Shown one piece after another: positions 39,406 through 50,307 of a DNA stretch of 64,000 nt. Made by a program: the position numbers and the translations under genes. The DNA comes from Streptomyces cadmiisoli (GTDB lineage Bacteria; Actinomycetota; Actinomycetes; Streptomycetales; Streptomycetaceae), in NCBI RefSeq assembly GCF_003261055.1, contig NZ_CP030073.1:6076001-6140000 (forward strand), read 5' to 3'. Under the pieces are notes generated by a model, which worked only from the letters and a program-made list of their open reading frames with translations, was not told the DNA's origin and searched no databases. Each line of letters begins with the position of its first letter. Position 1 is the stretch's first letter.

Positions 39406-40125
39406 ATGACCGACGCGAAACGCCCCACGGGCGGCGACCCGGCCGACGAGCCCGGCCGCCCGGGACGGCGCGAGGACCTGACGGGCCGTGAGACCGCGCG
39501 GACCGAGGGCGCGGCGGACGGTCGGCGCGGCGCGGCGCCGGGAGGTACGGAGTCGGGGGCCGGTGGGAAATCGGTGACCGCCGCGGGCGGCGAGGCACGA
39601 GGGACCGCGCAGGCCCCTGAGAGCGCGGCCGCCCCGGTGGGCCGCGAGACCTCCGCCGCCCCGGTGAGCCCCAAGTCCTCCGGTGCCCCCGTGGCCCCGG
39701 AGAGCCCCCCGGCCTCGGCGGCGCCCGCGACCCCCGAGAGCCCGGCCCCCGCGGCCCCCGAGAGCCCCGCCGCCCCCGCGACCGCCGCAGGGCCTGGTGC
39801 CCGGTCGGCCCCGGCGCGTCCCGCCGCGTCCTCGGCCCGTACGGCGCCGCTCCTGCCGCACGACGAGACCGACAAGCTCGCGCAGCGGTTGCAGCACGCG
39901 GTCGCCGGATTCGTGGACGCCCCCCGGGCCGCCGTCGAGGAGGCCGACCAGGTGCTGGAGGAGATCGCCGGCCGCTTCACCGAAGCCGTGGCCCGACGGC
40001 GCCGCACCCTGCGCGGGTCCTGGCAGGCCGCGGAGGAGGGCGCGACCGCGACCACCGACACCGAACAGCTCCGGCTGGCGCTGCGGGACTACCGCGAACT
40101 CGCCGACCGGCTGCTGCGCCACTGA
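39406..40125 (+). CDS. Cytosolic partner with Pro/Ala-rich N-terminus, unknown
   Basis: 239 residues from ATG 39406, with GGGGAG ten bases upstream. Residues 1-140 are low-complexity (PESPAPAAPESPAAP). The last ~90 form the helical domain LAQRLQHAVAGFVDAPRAAVEEADQVLEEIAGRFTEAV shared with the upstream protein. The two form a probable operon; the paralogous helical domains suggest they form a complex, one anchored to the membrane. No enzyme motif seen. Confidence 0.72.
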   Translation: MTDAKRPTGGDPADEPGRPGRREDLTGRETARTEGAADGRRGAAPGGTESGAGGKSVTAAGGEARGTAQAPESAAAPVGRETSAAPVSPKSSGAPVAPESPPASAAPATPESPAPAAPESPAAPATAAGPGARSAPARPAASSARTAPLLPHDETDKLAQRLQHAVAGFVDAPRAAVEEADQVLEEIAGRFTEAVARRRRTLRGSWQAAEEGATATTDTEQLRLALRDYRELADRLLRH

Positions 40126-40138
40126 CAGGCGCAGGGCG

Positions 40139-40549
40139 CTACCCGTCCGCCGTCCGGCTCTCCCGCCAACTGCGTACGACGTCCTCGACGTCGTACGGCT
40201 TCAGACCCAGCGGGGGGCCGGGCGGCGGCTTGTACATCATGTCGCGGATCTTGACGTTGATGTCTTCGACGATCTTGCGTACCACGCGTTCGGAGGGTGC
40301 CTGGGCCGCGGCCACGAGCGCGTCCTCCGCCTCCTTGCGCAGGGCGAGCGTGGGCGGCAGGACGGACACGCCCTCCAGAACCAGCTTCCGCTTGATCCAC
40401 CACTGGTCGTCGTAGGCCGACTCGAGGTCCTTCGGCAGCGGCTTGCCCGCGCCCGGCAGGTGCGCGAAGTCGCCGCGTGCCTCGGCGTCGCGGATCTGCC
40501 TGTCCGTCCAGGACTCGAAGCTCACGCCTGGTGGCTTTCGCTCGGTCAT
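40139..40549 (-). CDS. DUF1992 (DnaJ-homologue subfamily C28-like) protein
   Basis: 136 residues. The DUF1992 start FESWTDRQIRDAEARGDFAHLPGAGKPL is textbook, followed by DDQWWIKRKLVLEGVSVLPPTLALRKE and the NVKIRDMM helix. There is no J-domain HPD motif, as is usual in bacterial members. Function unknown. Confidence 0.88.
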   Translation of the reverse strand: MTERKPPGVSFESWTDRQIRDAEARGDFAHLPGAGKPLPKDLESAYDDQWWIKRKLVLEGVSVLPPTLALRKEAEDALVAAAQAPSERVVRKIVEDINVKIRDMMYKPPPGPPLGLKPYDVEDVVRSWRESRTADG

Positions 40550-40668
40550 GAGGCCATTGTGCCGGACGCCATGCCGCCGGGCGATTTATCATGCGGCGGC
40601 GGCGGGCCAACCAGTCCGCCGGGCAAGGGCGTTGAGCTCAGCGCAGAACGTGACAAAAGGAGCCGCAC

Positions 40669-41061
40669 GTGCTCGAACTGACCATGGCCACCGTGTCCGG
40701 GGCGGAGGCGGGTGCCACGGCCGGCATGCTCATGGCCGACGCGCCCAGTGAGCCGGGTGCGGTGCTGCGAGTGGGCCGGGACAGGTCCGTGTGCCGGCTC
40801 GGGACGCCCGACGACTGGCTGTTCGTGTCGCGGGTCCACCTGGAGTTCCTGTGCGGGCCGGACGGGAACTGGCAGGTGACCTGGTTGCAGGGGTCGCAAC
40901 CGGATCCGTCCTCCGAGGTCCGGCTGGTGGCGGGCGAGTACGCGCAGCCGCTCGTCTACGGCGGCACCCTGCCGCTGCCCCGGGGCGGCAACGGCGAGAT
41001 AGTCATCCAGGACCGCACCGCACCGCGCAGTGTGAACGTGGGCTTCTACCACGAGGTGTGA
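40669..41061 (+). CDS. Single-domain FHA-like protein
   Basis: 130 residues from GTG 40669 with AAAGGAG upstream. LRVGRDRSVCRLGTPDDWLFVSRVHLEFLCGPDG matches the FHA core (GR...SR.H), the phosphothreonine-binding fold. It has no other domain. It may read a Ser/Thr kinase signal, but no kinase gene is nearby. Confidence 0.78.
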   Translation: MLELTMATVSGAEAGATAGMLMADAPSEPGAVLRVGRDRSVCRLGTPDDWLFVSRVHLEFLCGPDGNWQVTWLQGSQPDPSSEVRLVAGEYAQPLVYGGTLPLPRGGNGEIVIQDRTAPRSVNVGFYHEV

Positions 41062-41094
41062 GCGCCGGGGCGGGGCCGGGACGAGGTGCGTCGC

Positions 41095-41766
41095 TCACGC
41101 CAGGACGCGGGCCAGGGCGAAGCCGTCGTAGCCCTTGCTGCCCACGGTCTGGATCGCCGTGCCGGTGAGCCTCGGGTGGGAGGCGATCAGTTCGATGGCG
41201 GCGCGGGTGCCCTGGACGTCGGGCTCGGTGCTGCCGGTGTCGACGACGCGACCCCCGCGGACGACGTTGTCGACGACGATCAGGCTGCCGACCCGCGTCA
41301 GGCGCAGGGCCCACTCCACGTAGTGGGCGTTGTTGGCCTTGTCGGCGTCGATGAACACCAGGTCGAAGGGCGGCGGGTTCTCGTCGGCGAGCTTGGGCAG
41401 CGACTCCAGGGCCGGTCCGAGCCGCACCTCCACGACTCGCTCCAGGCCCGCGCGGGCGATGTTGCGGGCGGCGACCTCGGCGTGCTTGCCGCTGTACTCC
41501 AGTGAGATCAGCCTGCCGTCGGCGGGGAGCGCGCGGCCCAGCCAGATGGTGCTGTATCCGCCGAGGGTGCCGATCTCGAGGATCGTACGGGCGCCCTGGA
41601 TCTGGGCCAGGAGCTGGAGCAGCTTGCCCTGCGGGGCAGTGACGTTGACCTGCGGCAGCTCGGCGGCGCGGCTGTCGCGCAGGGCGGCTTCGAGGGGCTC
41701 GTCGTCGGGGGAGAGCCGGGTGCGGAAGTAGTCGTCCACGGCGTCCCAGATCTGCGACTCGCTCAT
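41095..41766 (-). CDS. SAM-dependent O-methyltransferase (COMT/CCoAOMT type)
   Basis: 223 residues, Methyltransf_3 family. Motif I is ARTILEIGTLGGYSTIWLGRALP, the metal and SAM site is FDLVFIDADKANNAHYVEWAL, and LIVVDNVVRGGRVVD follows. The substrate is likely a catechol-like or phenolic compound; it cannot be specified. Confidence 0.92.
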   Translation of the reverse strand: MSESQIWDAVDDYFRTRLSPDDEPLEAALRDSRAAELPQVNVTAPQGKLLQLLAQIQGARTILEIGTLGGYSTIWLGRALPADGRLISLEYSGKHAEVAARNIARAGLERVVEVRLGPALESLPKLADENPPPFDLVFIDADKANNAHYVEWALRLTRVGSLIVVDNVVRGGRVVDTGSTEPDVQGTRAAIELIASHPRLTGTAIQTVGSKGYDGFALARVLA

Positions 41767-41996
41767 GCCGTCTGCCTCTCGTGTGCGGAGCCCGGTCCGG
41801 TCGAAGGCGTACGCGGCGCCTCTCAGCAGATGCGCTACCGAAGGTAGTCGCCGGTGGAGGGCTCGGCGAGGGCGGCACGCCGACGGGTGCGGGGCACGGG
41901 GCCGCGGGTCGCGCGGCGCGGCGTCCATGAACGCCGCCCGGCATCGGCCCGCACCACCCGTGCCCCGCGCCCCGCACCCACCGGAGCGGCGGTACG

Positions 41997-43541
41997 TCAG
42001 GCCGTCGCCGGCCGCGCCTTCGTGGCCGTCGACGTCGCCGGCTGCGGCTTCGTCGCCGCGGCCGTCGCCGCCTCCAGCTCCGCCGGTTCCAGCGACGGCG
42101 GCGAGCCGGGCAGCGGGCGGCCGGCGGACTCCGACATGAACCAGACCGCGACGCCGCCGATCACGGCCGCGGCCATCATGTAGTACGCGGGCATCATCAG
42201 GTTGCCGGTCGCGCCGATCAGGGCCGTGACCACCAGCGGGGTCGTGCCGCCGAAGAGGGAGACGGAGATGTTGAAGCCGATGGACAGGGAGCCGTAGCGG
42301 ACCCGCGTCGGGAAGAGGGCGGGCAGGGCGGACGGCATGGCCGCGGTGAAGCAGACCAGGAGCAGGCCCAGGGCGCCCATGCCGAGCGCGACGGCGAGCA
42401 GGCTGCCCTCGCGGATCAGCAGCAGGGCGGGGACGGACAGGACCAGGAAGCCCACGCAGCCCGCCGCGATCACGGGACGGCGGCCGACGCGGTCGGTCAG
42501 GGCGCCGGTGAAGGGCTGGGCGATCATCATCAGCACCATGACGCCGAGGACGACCAGCAGGCCGTGCGTCTCGTCGTACCGCAGCTCACTGGTGAGGTAG
42601 CTCGGCATGTACGACAGCAGCATGTAGTCGGTGACGTTGAAGACCAGGACCAGGCCCATGCACAGCAGCAGCGCCCGCCACTGGCCGGTGACCATCTCGC
42701 GCAGCGGCACCTTCGGACGGTCCGACTCCGCCTTCGCGACCTCGGCGGCGAAGGCGGGGGTCTCCTCCAGGCGCATCCGCAGGTACAGGCCGATGATGCC
42801 CATCGGGCCCGCGATCAGGAACGGGATCCGCCAGCCCCAGGAGAGCAGGTCCTCGGTGGACAGCAGGGCGGTCATCAGGGTGACCAGGCCGGCGCCGCCG
42901 ATGTAGCCGGCGAGCGTGCCGAACTCCAGCCAGCTGCCGAGGAAGCCGCGCCGCCGGTCGGGCGCGTACTCGGCGATGAAGGTGGAGGCACCCGCGTACT
43001 CGCCGCCGGTGGAGAAGCCCTGGACGAGGCGGGCGGCCAGCAGCAGGATCGGCGCGCCGACGCCGATCGCGGCGTACGAGGGGATGAGGCCGATCGCGAA
43101 CGTGCCGATCGCCATCATGATCATCGTGAGGGCGAGGACCCGCTGGCGGCCGATGCGGTCGCCCAGCGGTCCGAAGACCAGGCCGCCCAGCGGGCGGACC
43201 AGGAAGGCCGCGGCGAACGCGCCGAAGGTGGAGAGCAGCTGCGCCGTCTGGTTGCTCGACGGGAAGAAGACCTGGCCCAGGGTGACCGCTATGTAGCTGT
43301 AGACACCGAAGTCGAACCACTCCATGGCGTTGCCGAGCGCGGCGGCCTTCACGGCGCGCTTGACGAGTGCCGGGTCGGTGACGGTGACGTCGGCGCCGGG
43401 GGAGCTGCTGGGGACGGGGGACGGGCGGGGGGCGGGAGCGGTGGCACTCGGCAAAACTCTGCTCGCCTGCCTTTCGACGGGGACGGGGACGGGCCCGTCC
43501 GGCGTCGGCGGCGGCAGGCCAAAAAGCGACCATAGGTGCAC
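41997..43541 (-). CDS. MFS transporter of the metabolite:H+ symporter (ProP/KgtP) family
   Basis: 514 residues in the GTG-start form. Residues 1-55 are a Pro-rich extension of doubtful reality; the MHS core starts near residue 60 (VKRAVKAAALGNAMEWFDFGVYSYIAVTLG, with the family's WFDF). Motif A is GPLGDRIGRQRVLAL and the 12-TM pattern is complete. A TTG at 43454 would shorten it to 485 residues. Likely imports a compatible solute or organic acid such as proline, betaine or citrate; not determinable here. Confidence 0.88.
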   Translation of the reverse strand: MHLWSLFGLPPPTPDGPVPVPVERQASRVLPSATAPAPRPSPVPSSSPGADVTVTDPALVKRAVKAAALGNAMEWFDFGVYSYIAVTLGQVFFPSSNQTAQLLSTFGAFAAAFLVRPLGGLVFGPLGDRIGRQRVLALTMIMMAIGTFAIGLIPSYAAIGVGAPILLLAARLVQGFSTGGEYAGASTFIAEYAPDRRRGFLGSWLEFGTLAGYIGGAGLVTLMTALLSTEDLLSWGWRIPFLIAGPMGIIGLYLRMRLEETPAFAAEVAKAESDRPKVPLREMVTGQWRALLLCMGLVLVFNVTDYMLLSYMPSYLTSELRYDETHGLLVVLGVMVLMMIAQPFTGALTDRVGRRPVIAAGCVGFLVLSVPALLLIREGSLLAVALGMGALGLLLVCFTAAMPSALPALFPTRVRYGSLSIGFNISVSLFGGTTPLVVTALIGATGNLMMPAYYMMAAAVIGGVAVWFMSESAGRPLPGSPPSLEPAELEAATAAATKPQPATSTATKARPATA

Positions 43542-43840
43542 TTGTCCTGATTACGTGCAGTGGTCGGCTCGCCGCGCGCTGCACGCAAACGGGGTGTGTG
43601 CAGGGGTGTCGGCCGTCGCCGGGACGCGCGGCCGGGGCGCCGATTGTGATCCATCTCGCGTCCGGCGGAAGCAACCTGACCCCCCTCCCACTATCGTCTT
43701 CCGGACAAAAGGAGAGCAGACGCCAGGTGAAGAGGGGGTTGCCTGCGTCTCCTTCCGGGGGCGATGCGAGCCTCATAGGGTGCGCAGGGGACCCACTTGG
43801 GCGACAAGTGGGACAAATCGGGGCGGGAGGCCGACGCGGC

Positions 43841-45892
43841 GTGGCGAATGCGGAACACAGCGGGAGACCTGCGGGGGTCCTCGCGGCGGGGACGGTCGGC
43901 CCGGCGACGGCGCGGCTGCGCGCGGCCCGCCTCGGTCTGTGGCTGGCCGCCGCGATCCTGGCGATACGCCAGATCGCCGTGGTCCTCGGCACACCCAAGG
44001 GCGAGCGGCTGACCGATCTGGAGACCTGGGTCGGCCCGCACGGCGTCCTGCACGTGGAGGGCTCGCTGTACGAGTCCACGCGCTTCACCGGTACCCCCTT
44101 CAGCGGCCTCGTCCTCAAACCGCTGACCCGCTCCGCCGAGCAGGCGCTCGGCTGGGGCTGGACCTTCGGCACGCTGCTGCTCGTCGTCCTGCTCGGCCTG
44201 GTCGCCGCCCGCGCCCTGCCGAAGCCCGTCAGCCGCCGCACCTCGCTGATCGCCGCGCCCGTCGCGATCTGCCTGCTGATGCTGTCGCTGCCGGTGCGCA
44301 ACGCCTTCTGGCTCGGCCAGACCAGCATCATCCCCGTCCTGCTCGTCCTGCTCGGCTGCCTCGCCGTCCGCGGCGAGCGGGCCGGCGGCCTCCTGATCGG
44401 TGTCGCCGCCGCCTTCCAGCCCACCGTGCTGCTGTTCGCGCCGCTGCTGTGGTTCACCGGCCGGCGCCGGGCCGCCGCCTGGCTCGGCGCGACCTTCGCC
44501 ACCTGCACCGCGCTGGCCTGGGCGGCGATGCCCAGCGACTCCTATACCTACTGGGTGCACCACCTGGCCGGCGTCGGTCTCGGCGGCCGGGCCGACGACC
44601 TCGCCAACCAGTCCCTGCACGGCGCGCTGCTGCGCCTCGGCCTGTCCGGGCCGCTGGAGATCGTGCTGTTCCTCGCGGTGGGCTCCGCCGTGGCCGGCCT
44701 GGGCCTGCGCCGGGCCGTGCGCTACGCCCGTGACGGCCAGTTGCTGCTCGCCGTCGCCGTCACCGGCTGCGCGGCGGTCGTCGTGGCGCCCACCGCCTGG
44801 CAGCACCAGTTGCTGTGGGTGCTCCTCGCGGTCGTCGGCCGGGTCGGGCGACGCGCCTCCGACCGGCTGGTGTGGCCGGTGGCGGTGGTCCTGGTCATGA
44901 CCCTGCCGGCGAAGATGATCCTGCCGAACATGACCTTCCTGCACCCGCTGCGGGACAACGTCGTACTGCTCGCGGCCATCGCCGCCGCCACCGCCGTGCC
45001 GTTCCTGTCGCGCACCTCGCCGTACTATCGCTCGCCCTTGCCCACGGAGTACGCGCCCGCGGTGCCTGCCCGCTGGAAGCACATCCCGCTGCTGCCGTTC
45101 CTGCGCCGGGTCCTGGGCCGCCCGAACCTGCTGCTGGAACTCCTTCTCATACGCGTCACCTACGCCGCCTACTCGCAGGTCCGGCTCGCGGCCACCGGCG
45201 GCACGATCTCCGGCGGACGGGAGCGGGCGGAGCGGCACGGCGAGCAGATCCTGTCGCTGGAACGGGCTCTGGGCATCGACATCGAGCGCGCCGTCAACCA
45301 CGCCGTGGTGAAGATCGACTGGCTGCGCCAGTTCTTCGACTTCTACTACACGTCCTTCCACTTCGTGGTCCCGCTGACCGTCCTCGGCGTCCTGTGCTGG
45401 CGCCGCCCGGTCGACTACCGGTGGGCCCGTTCGACCCTGGGCCTGACCACGCTGCTCGCTCTCGTCGGCTTCTGGCTCTACCCCCTCGCCCCGCCCCGTC
45501 TGATGCCGGACCACGGCATCATCGACACCGTCCACGGCGTCCAGGACTTCTCCCAGCCGGACTACGGCACGCTGACCGCGCTCACCAACCAGTACGCGGC
45601 GATGCCGTCACTGCACTTCGGGTGGTCGCTGTGGTGCGGAGTGGTCATCGCGATCGTCGCGCCGAAGGCGTGGATGAAGGCGCTGGGGCTGCTGCACCCC
45701 TTCTTCACGCTGTCGGCGATCGTCGCGACCGGCAACCACTGGGTGCTGGACGCGGCCGGCGGCGCGCTCGTGGTGGGTGCCGGGTTCGGGCTGGCGTACG
45801 TGTTCCAGGGGCCGCGGGCGCGCGAGGCGAAACCGGTCGCCGCCGTCGACACGCAGCGGCAGCCCGACCCGGAGAAGACACCGAGCGGCTAG
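43841..45892 (+). CDS. Bifunctional GT87 mannosyltransferase-like/PAP2 phosphatase fusion
   Basis: 683 residues, about 15 TM helices. Residues ~1-400 are a GT-C glycosyltransferase like the mycobacterial PimE/GT87 class (LETWVGPHGVLHVEGSLYE, ANQSLHGALLRLG, APTAWQHQLLWVLL). Residues ~420-680 are a PAP2-type lipid phosphatase of the Aur1/Ipt1 class (RQFFDFYYTSFHFVVPL, YAAMPSLHFGWSLW, TGNHWVLDAAGGALV carry its motifs). GTG 43841 has GGGAGG ten bases upstream. The fusion would remove polyprenyl phosphate after transfer. The 299-bp divergent region upstream shows no clear operator. Confidence 0.9.
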   Translation: MANAEHSGRPAGVLAAGTVGPATARLRAARLGLWLAAAILAIRQIAVVLGTPKGERLTDLETWVGPHGVLHVEGSLYESTRFTGTPFSGLVLKPLTRSAEQALGWGWTFGTLLLVVLLGLVAARALPKPVSRRTSLIAAPVAICLLMLSLPVRNAFWLGQTSIIPVLLVLLGCLAVRGERAGGLLIGVAAAFQPTVLLFAPLLWFTGRRRAAAWLGATFATCTALAWAAMPSDSYTYWVHHLAGVGLGGRADDLANQSLHGALLRLGLSGPLEIVLFLAVGSAVAGLGLRRAVRYARDGQLLLAVAVTGCAAVVVAPTAWQHQLLWVLLAVVGRVGRRASDRLVWPVAVVLVMTLPAKMILPNMTFLHPLRDNVVLLAAIAAATAVPFLSRTSPYYRSPLPTEYAPAVPARWKHIPLLPFLRRVLGRPNLLLELLLIRVTYAAYSQVRLAATGGTISGGRERAERHGEQILSLERALGIDIERAVNHAVVKIDWLRQFFDFYYTSFHFVVPLTVLGVLCWRRPVDYRWARSTLGLTTLLALVGFWLYPLAPPRLMPDHGIIDTVHGVQDFSQPDYGTLTALTNQYAAMPSLHFGWSLWCGVVIAIVAPKAWMKALGLLHPFFTLSAIVATGNHWVLDAAGGALVVGAGFGLAYVFQGPRAREAKPVAAVDTQRQPDPEKTPSG

Positions 45893-45941
45893 TGCCGTGG
45901 CGCCGGCCGCTGGGTGTACGGGGCCGGCCTTCGGGTGGACC

Positions 45942-46385
45942 TCAGGTGGCCCCGCACTCGAACCACACGGTCTTGCCGTTCAACGGCCCGCGGACCACGC
46001 CCCACTTGTCGACCAACGCGTCCAGCAGGACGAGCCCGCGCCCGCCCTCCGCCTCCGGCGACAACTCCGGCGGGGTCTGCGGAAGCCGGGGAGAGCCGTC
46101 CGCGACCTCCACCCGCACCCCCGCCGCCAGCCGCCGGACCAGTAACGTGCAGCGGCGGTCCGGCACGTGGCGGACGACGTTGGCGACCAGCTCGGTGACG
46201 GCCAGCTCCATGGCGTCCGTCAGCTCCGTCATGTCCCACTCGGCCAGCAGCGAGCGGACGATCCGGCGGATGTGCCGCGCCGAGTGCTCACTGACCGTGA
46301 GGCTCATGCGGTACTGGACGGGGTGGGGGGTGAGGAAGGCCGCGGCGATGTATTCGTTCACACCACGAGGCTGGCCTGCGGTCAC
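45942..46385 (-). CDS. HATPase_c anti-sigma-factor-like kinase (AbaA/WhiJ-locus type)
   Basis: 147 residues in the longest form; a start at 46361 (MNEYIAAAF) is also possible. RsbW-like ATP-binding motifs: ELAVTELVANVVRH (N box), RVEVADGSPRLPQ (G1) and GGRGLVLLDALVDKWG (G2). It is divergent from an XRE/DUF397 pair with 68 bp between starts, the typical streptomycete regulatory trio. Such kinases are thought to act on the neighbouring XRE protein or on a sigma factor; the target is not visible. Confidence 0.87.
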   Translation of the reverse strand: MTAGQPRGVNEYIAAAFLTPHPVQYRMSLTVSEHSARHIRRIVRSLLAEWDMTELTDAMELAVTELVANVVRHVPDRRCTLLVRRLAAGVRVEVADGSPRLPQTPPELSPEAEGGRGLVLLDALVDKWGVVRGPLNGKTVWFECGAT

Positions 46386-47264
46386 TACGCTGGGCTACGA
46401 ATCCGATACAACACGTCCAGCTGTGGGCGCAGTTGCGTGAGAGGGGACCCAGAGTGACCCACATCAACGCCCTCGACCCGGGCGCGTCGCCGCTCGACTA
46501 CTACGGCTTCGAGTTGCGGCGCCTTCGTGAGGCGGCGGGCCTGACACAGCGGCAACTCGGCGAGATCGTCAACTACACCGGCTCACTGGTGGGCCAGATC
46601 GAGACGGCGCGAAAGGTTCCGACCCTGGAGTTCAGCGAACGGGTGGATGCGGCGCTGGGGACGGACGGATTGTTATCCCGGCTGGTTGAACTGGTGTTGC
46701 GTAACCAACTGCCGGCGTGGTTTCGACAGGTGGCCGAGTTGCAGGCGCGGGCTGTCGAGATCTATTCCTTCGAGACGCACATGGTGCACGGGCTCTTTCA
46801 GACCGCGGCCTACGCGCGTGCCGTACTTGGCGTGCTGGACCAGACACACCTTGACGACCGGACGGCCGTACGACTGGCGCGTCAGCGCATCTTCGACAAG
46901 GAGGAGGCTCCCGTCGTTTGGGCGGTTCTGAGTCAGGCCGCGCTGTATCAAGAGATCGGTGGCTCGGCCACCATGCGGGCGCAATTGGCGCACCTGCTGT
47001 CGTTCGAGGGAACCCCCCGGATCAACATCCAAGTGCTGCCGTTCTCGGCAGGAGCGCACACAGGGCTACAAGGCTCATTCGACCTCTACCGATTCGAGCG
47101 TGACCCAGCCATCGTTTACACCGAGGGCTACGGCGGCAGCGGGCATCCCACTGCCAACCGGGCCACCGTCAAAAAGTGCTCGCTCCGTTACGATCATCTT
47201 CAAGCCGCCGCGCTCTCCCTCAGGGATTCGGCGGAGTTGATCCGGCGAGTGATGGAGGAACGCT

Positions 47265-48729
<1,465 letters not shown>

Positions 48730-48730
48730 C

Positions 48731-48744
48731 TAGTACGTGTTCTA
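48731..48744. promoter_or_regulatory. KstR-type operator upstream of fadA5
   Basis: TAGTACGTGTTCTA matches seven of eight fixed positions of the KstR motif TNNAACNNGTTNNA (A to T at the fourth). It lies in a wider AACTAG...CTAGTT palindrome 32 bp before the thiolase start. Confidence 0.65.
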
Positions 48745-48839
48745 GTTCTGTGTGCAGTCTGCTGACGTGACGCGCGTGGCCGCAAGGGTCCTGCACGCGA
48801 TTCGGCAGCAATTCGAGGTGCCGTACCCCTTGCTACTTA

Positions 48840-48853
48840 TAGAACCCGTTACT
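48840..48853. promoter_or_regulatory. KstR-type operator upstream of the P450 gene
   Basis: TAGAACCCGTTACT keeps the AAC-NN-GTT core and the leading T; only the final A is changed. It is 67 bp before ATG 48921. Confidence 0.6.
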
Positions 48854-48920
48854 ACCTTCTCGGCGATTCCGTGTTCTGATGCACCGTCAGATCGCCCTCG
48901 TCAGATGGCTGGAGCCGCCG

Positions 48921-50156
48921 ATGCCCTGTCCAGCGCTTCCCGACGGGTTCGACTTCACCGACCCCGATCTGCTGCACCACCGTGTGCCCCTCCCGGAGTT
49001 CGCCGAGCTGCGCCGGGTCGAACCGGTCCGCTGGATCGCCCAGCCCGCGGGGCTCGCCGGCTTCCAGGACGAGGGCTACTGGGCCGTCACCCGGCACGCC
49101 GACGTCAAGTACGTCTCCACTCACCCCGAGCTGTTCTCCTCGACCCTCAACACCGCGATCATCCGCTTCAACGAGCACATCGAGCGCGACGCGATCGACG
49201 CCCAGCGGCTGATCCTGCTCAACATGGACCCGCCCGAGCACACCCGGGTCCGCCAGATCGTGCAGCGCGGGTTCACGCCGCGGGCCATCCGCGGGCTGGA
49301 GGAGCGGCTGCGGGCGCGGGCGCACGCGATCGTGGAGAACGCCCGCGGGCACTCCGACCCCTTCGACTTCGTCACCGAGGTCGCCTGTGAACTGCCCCTC
49401 CAGGCGATAGCGGAGCTGATCGGCATCCCGCAGGACGACCGGTCGAAGATCTTCGACTGGTCCAACAAGATGATCGCCTACGACGACCCGGAGTACGCCA
49501 TCACCGAGGAGGTCGGCGCCGAGTCGGCCACCGAGCTGATCGCGTACGCCATGAACATGGCCGCCGACCGCAAGCAGTGCCCGGCCAAGGACATCGTGTC
49601 CACGCTGGTCGCGGCGGAGGACGAGGGAAACCTGGGCTCGGACGAGTTCGGCTTCTTCGTGCTGATGCTGTCCGTGGCGGGCAACGAGACCACCCGCAAC
49701 GCCATCACCCACGGTATGCACGCCTTCCTCACGCACCCCGGGCAGTGGGAGCTGTACAAGAGGGAGCGGCCCTCGACGACGGCCGAGGAGATCGTGCGCT
49801 GGGCGACCCCCGTCGTCTCCTTCCAGCGCACGGCGACCCAGGACACCGAGCTGGGCGGCAAGCGGATCAGGAAGGGTGACCGGGTCGGCATCTTCTACGC
49901 CTCCGCCAACCACGACCCGGAGGTCTTCACCGACCCCGGCGCCTTCGACATCACCCGCGACCCGAACCCCCACCTCGGCTTCGGCGGCGGAGGCCCGCAC
50001 TACTGCCTCGGCAAGTCCCTCGCCGTCCTGGAGATCGACCTCATCTTCAACGCCATCGCGGACGCCATGCCCGGACTGCGCCTGGCCGGTGATCCGCGCC
50101 GGCTGCGTTCCGCCTGGATCAACGGGGTGAAGGAGCTGCGGGTCAGTGTGAGCTGA
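48921..50156 (+). CDS. cyp125: Cytochrome P450, CYP125-like steroid C26/27 monooxygenase
   Basis: 411 residues. Heme ligand C362 in GFGGGGPHYCLGKSLA; oxygen-activating I-helix AGNETTRN at 253-260; ExxR in AEEIVRWATP. The N-terminal LPDGFDFTDPDLL and LPEFAELR, CELPLQAIAELIGIPQDDR and PDGLRS/LRSAWINGVK segments match M. tuberculosis CYP125, which oxidises the cholesterol side chain. ATG 48921 has GGAG six bases upstream; ATG 48879 would extend it. The three-cysteine ferredoxin at 60 kb could be its donor. Confidence 0.88.
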   Translation: MPCPALPDGFDFTDPDLLHHRVPLPEFAELRRVEPVRWIAQPAGLAGFQDEGYWAVTRHADVKYVSTHPELFSSTLNTAIIRFNEHIERDAIDAQRLILLNMDPPEHTRVRQIVQRGFTPRAIRGLEERLRARAHAIVENARGHSDPFDFVTEVACELPLQAIAELIGIPQDDRSKIFDWSNKMIAYDDPEYAITEEVGAESATELIAYAMNMAADRKQCPAKDIVSTLVAAEDEGNLGSDEFGFFVLMLSVAGNETTRNAITHGMHAFLTHPGQWELYKRERPSTTAEEIVRWATPVVSFQRTATQDTELGGKRIRKGDRVGIFYASANHDPEVFTDPGAFDITRDPNPHLGFGGGGPHYCLGKSLAVLEIDLIFNAIADAMPGLRLAGDPRRLRSAWINGVKELRVSVS

Positions 50157-50205
50157 CCGGCCGGTGAGCGCCGATCGCCCGCGCCGTCGGTGTGCGCGGG
50201 CACGG

Positions 50206-50245
50206 CGAAGGCGGCGGCCCCGGGGATCGGGGGCCGCCGCCTTCG
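50206..50245. terminator. Bidirectional terminator between P450 and transglycosylase genes
   Basis: A 16-bp perfect stem (50206-50221 with 50230-50245, starting CGAAGGCGGCGGCCCC) in the convergent gap; AAGG/CCTT ends give short A and T flanks for either direction. Confidence 0.8.
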
Positions 50246-50307
50246 GTCTGCCGCTCTGCGGCCGGGCCGGGTCCGGCTCGGCGTGGTCCGGCTCAGCGAG
50301 GTCCGGC

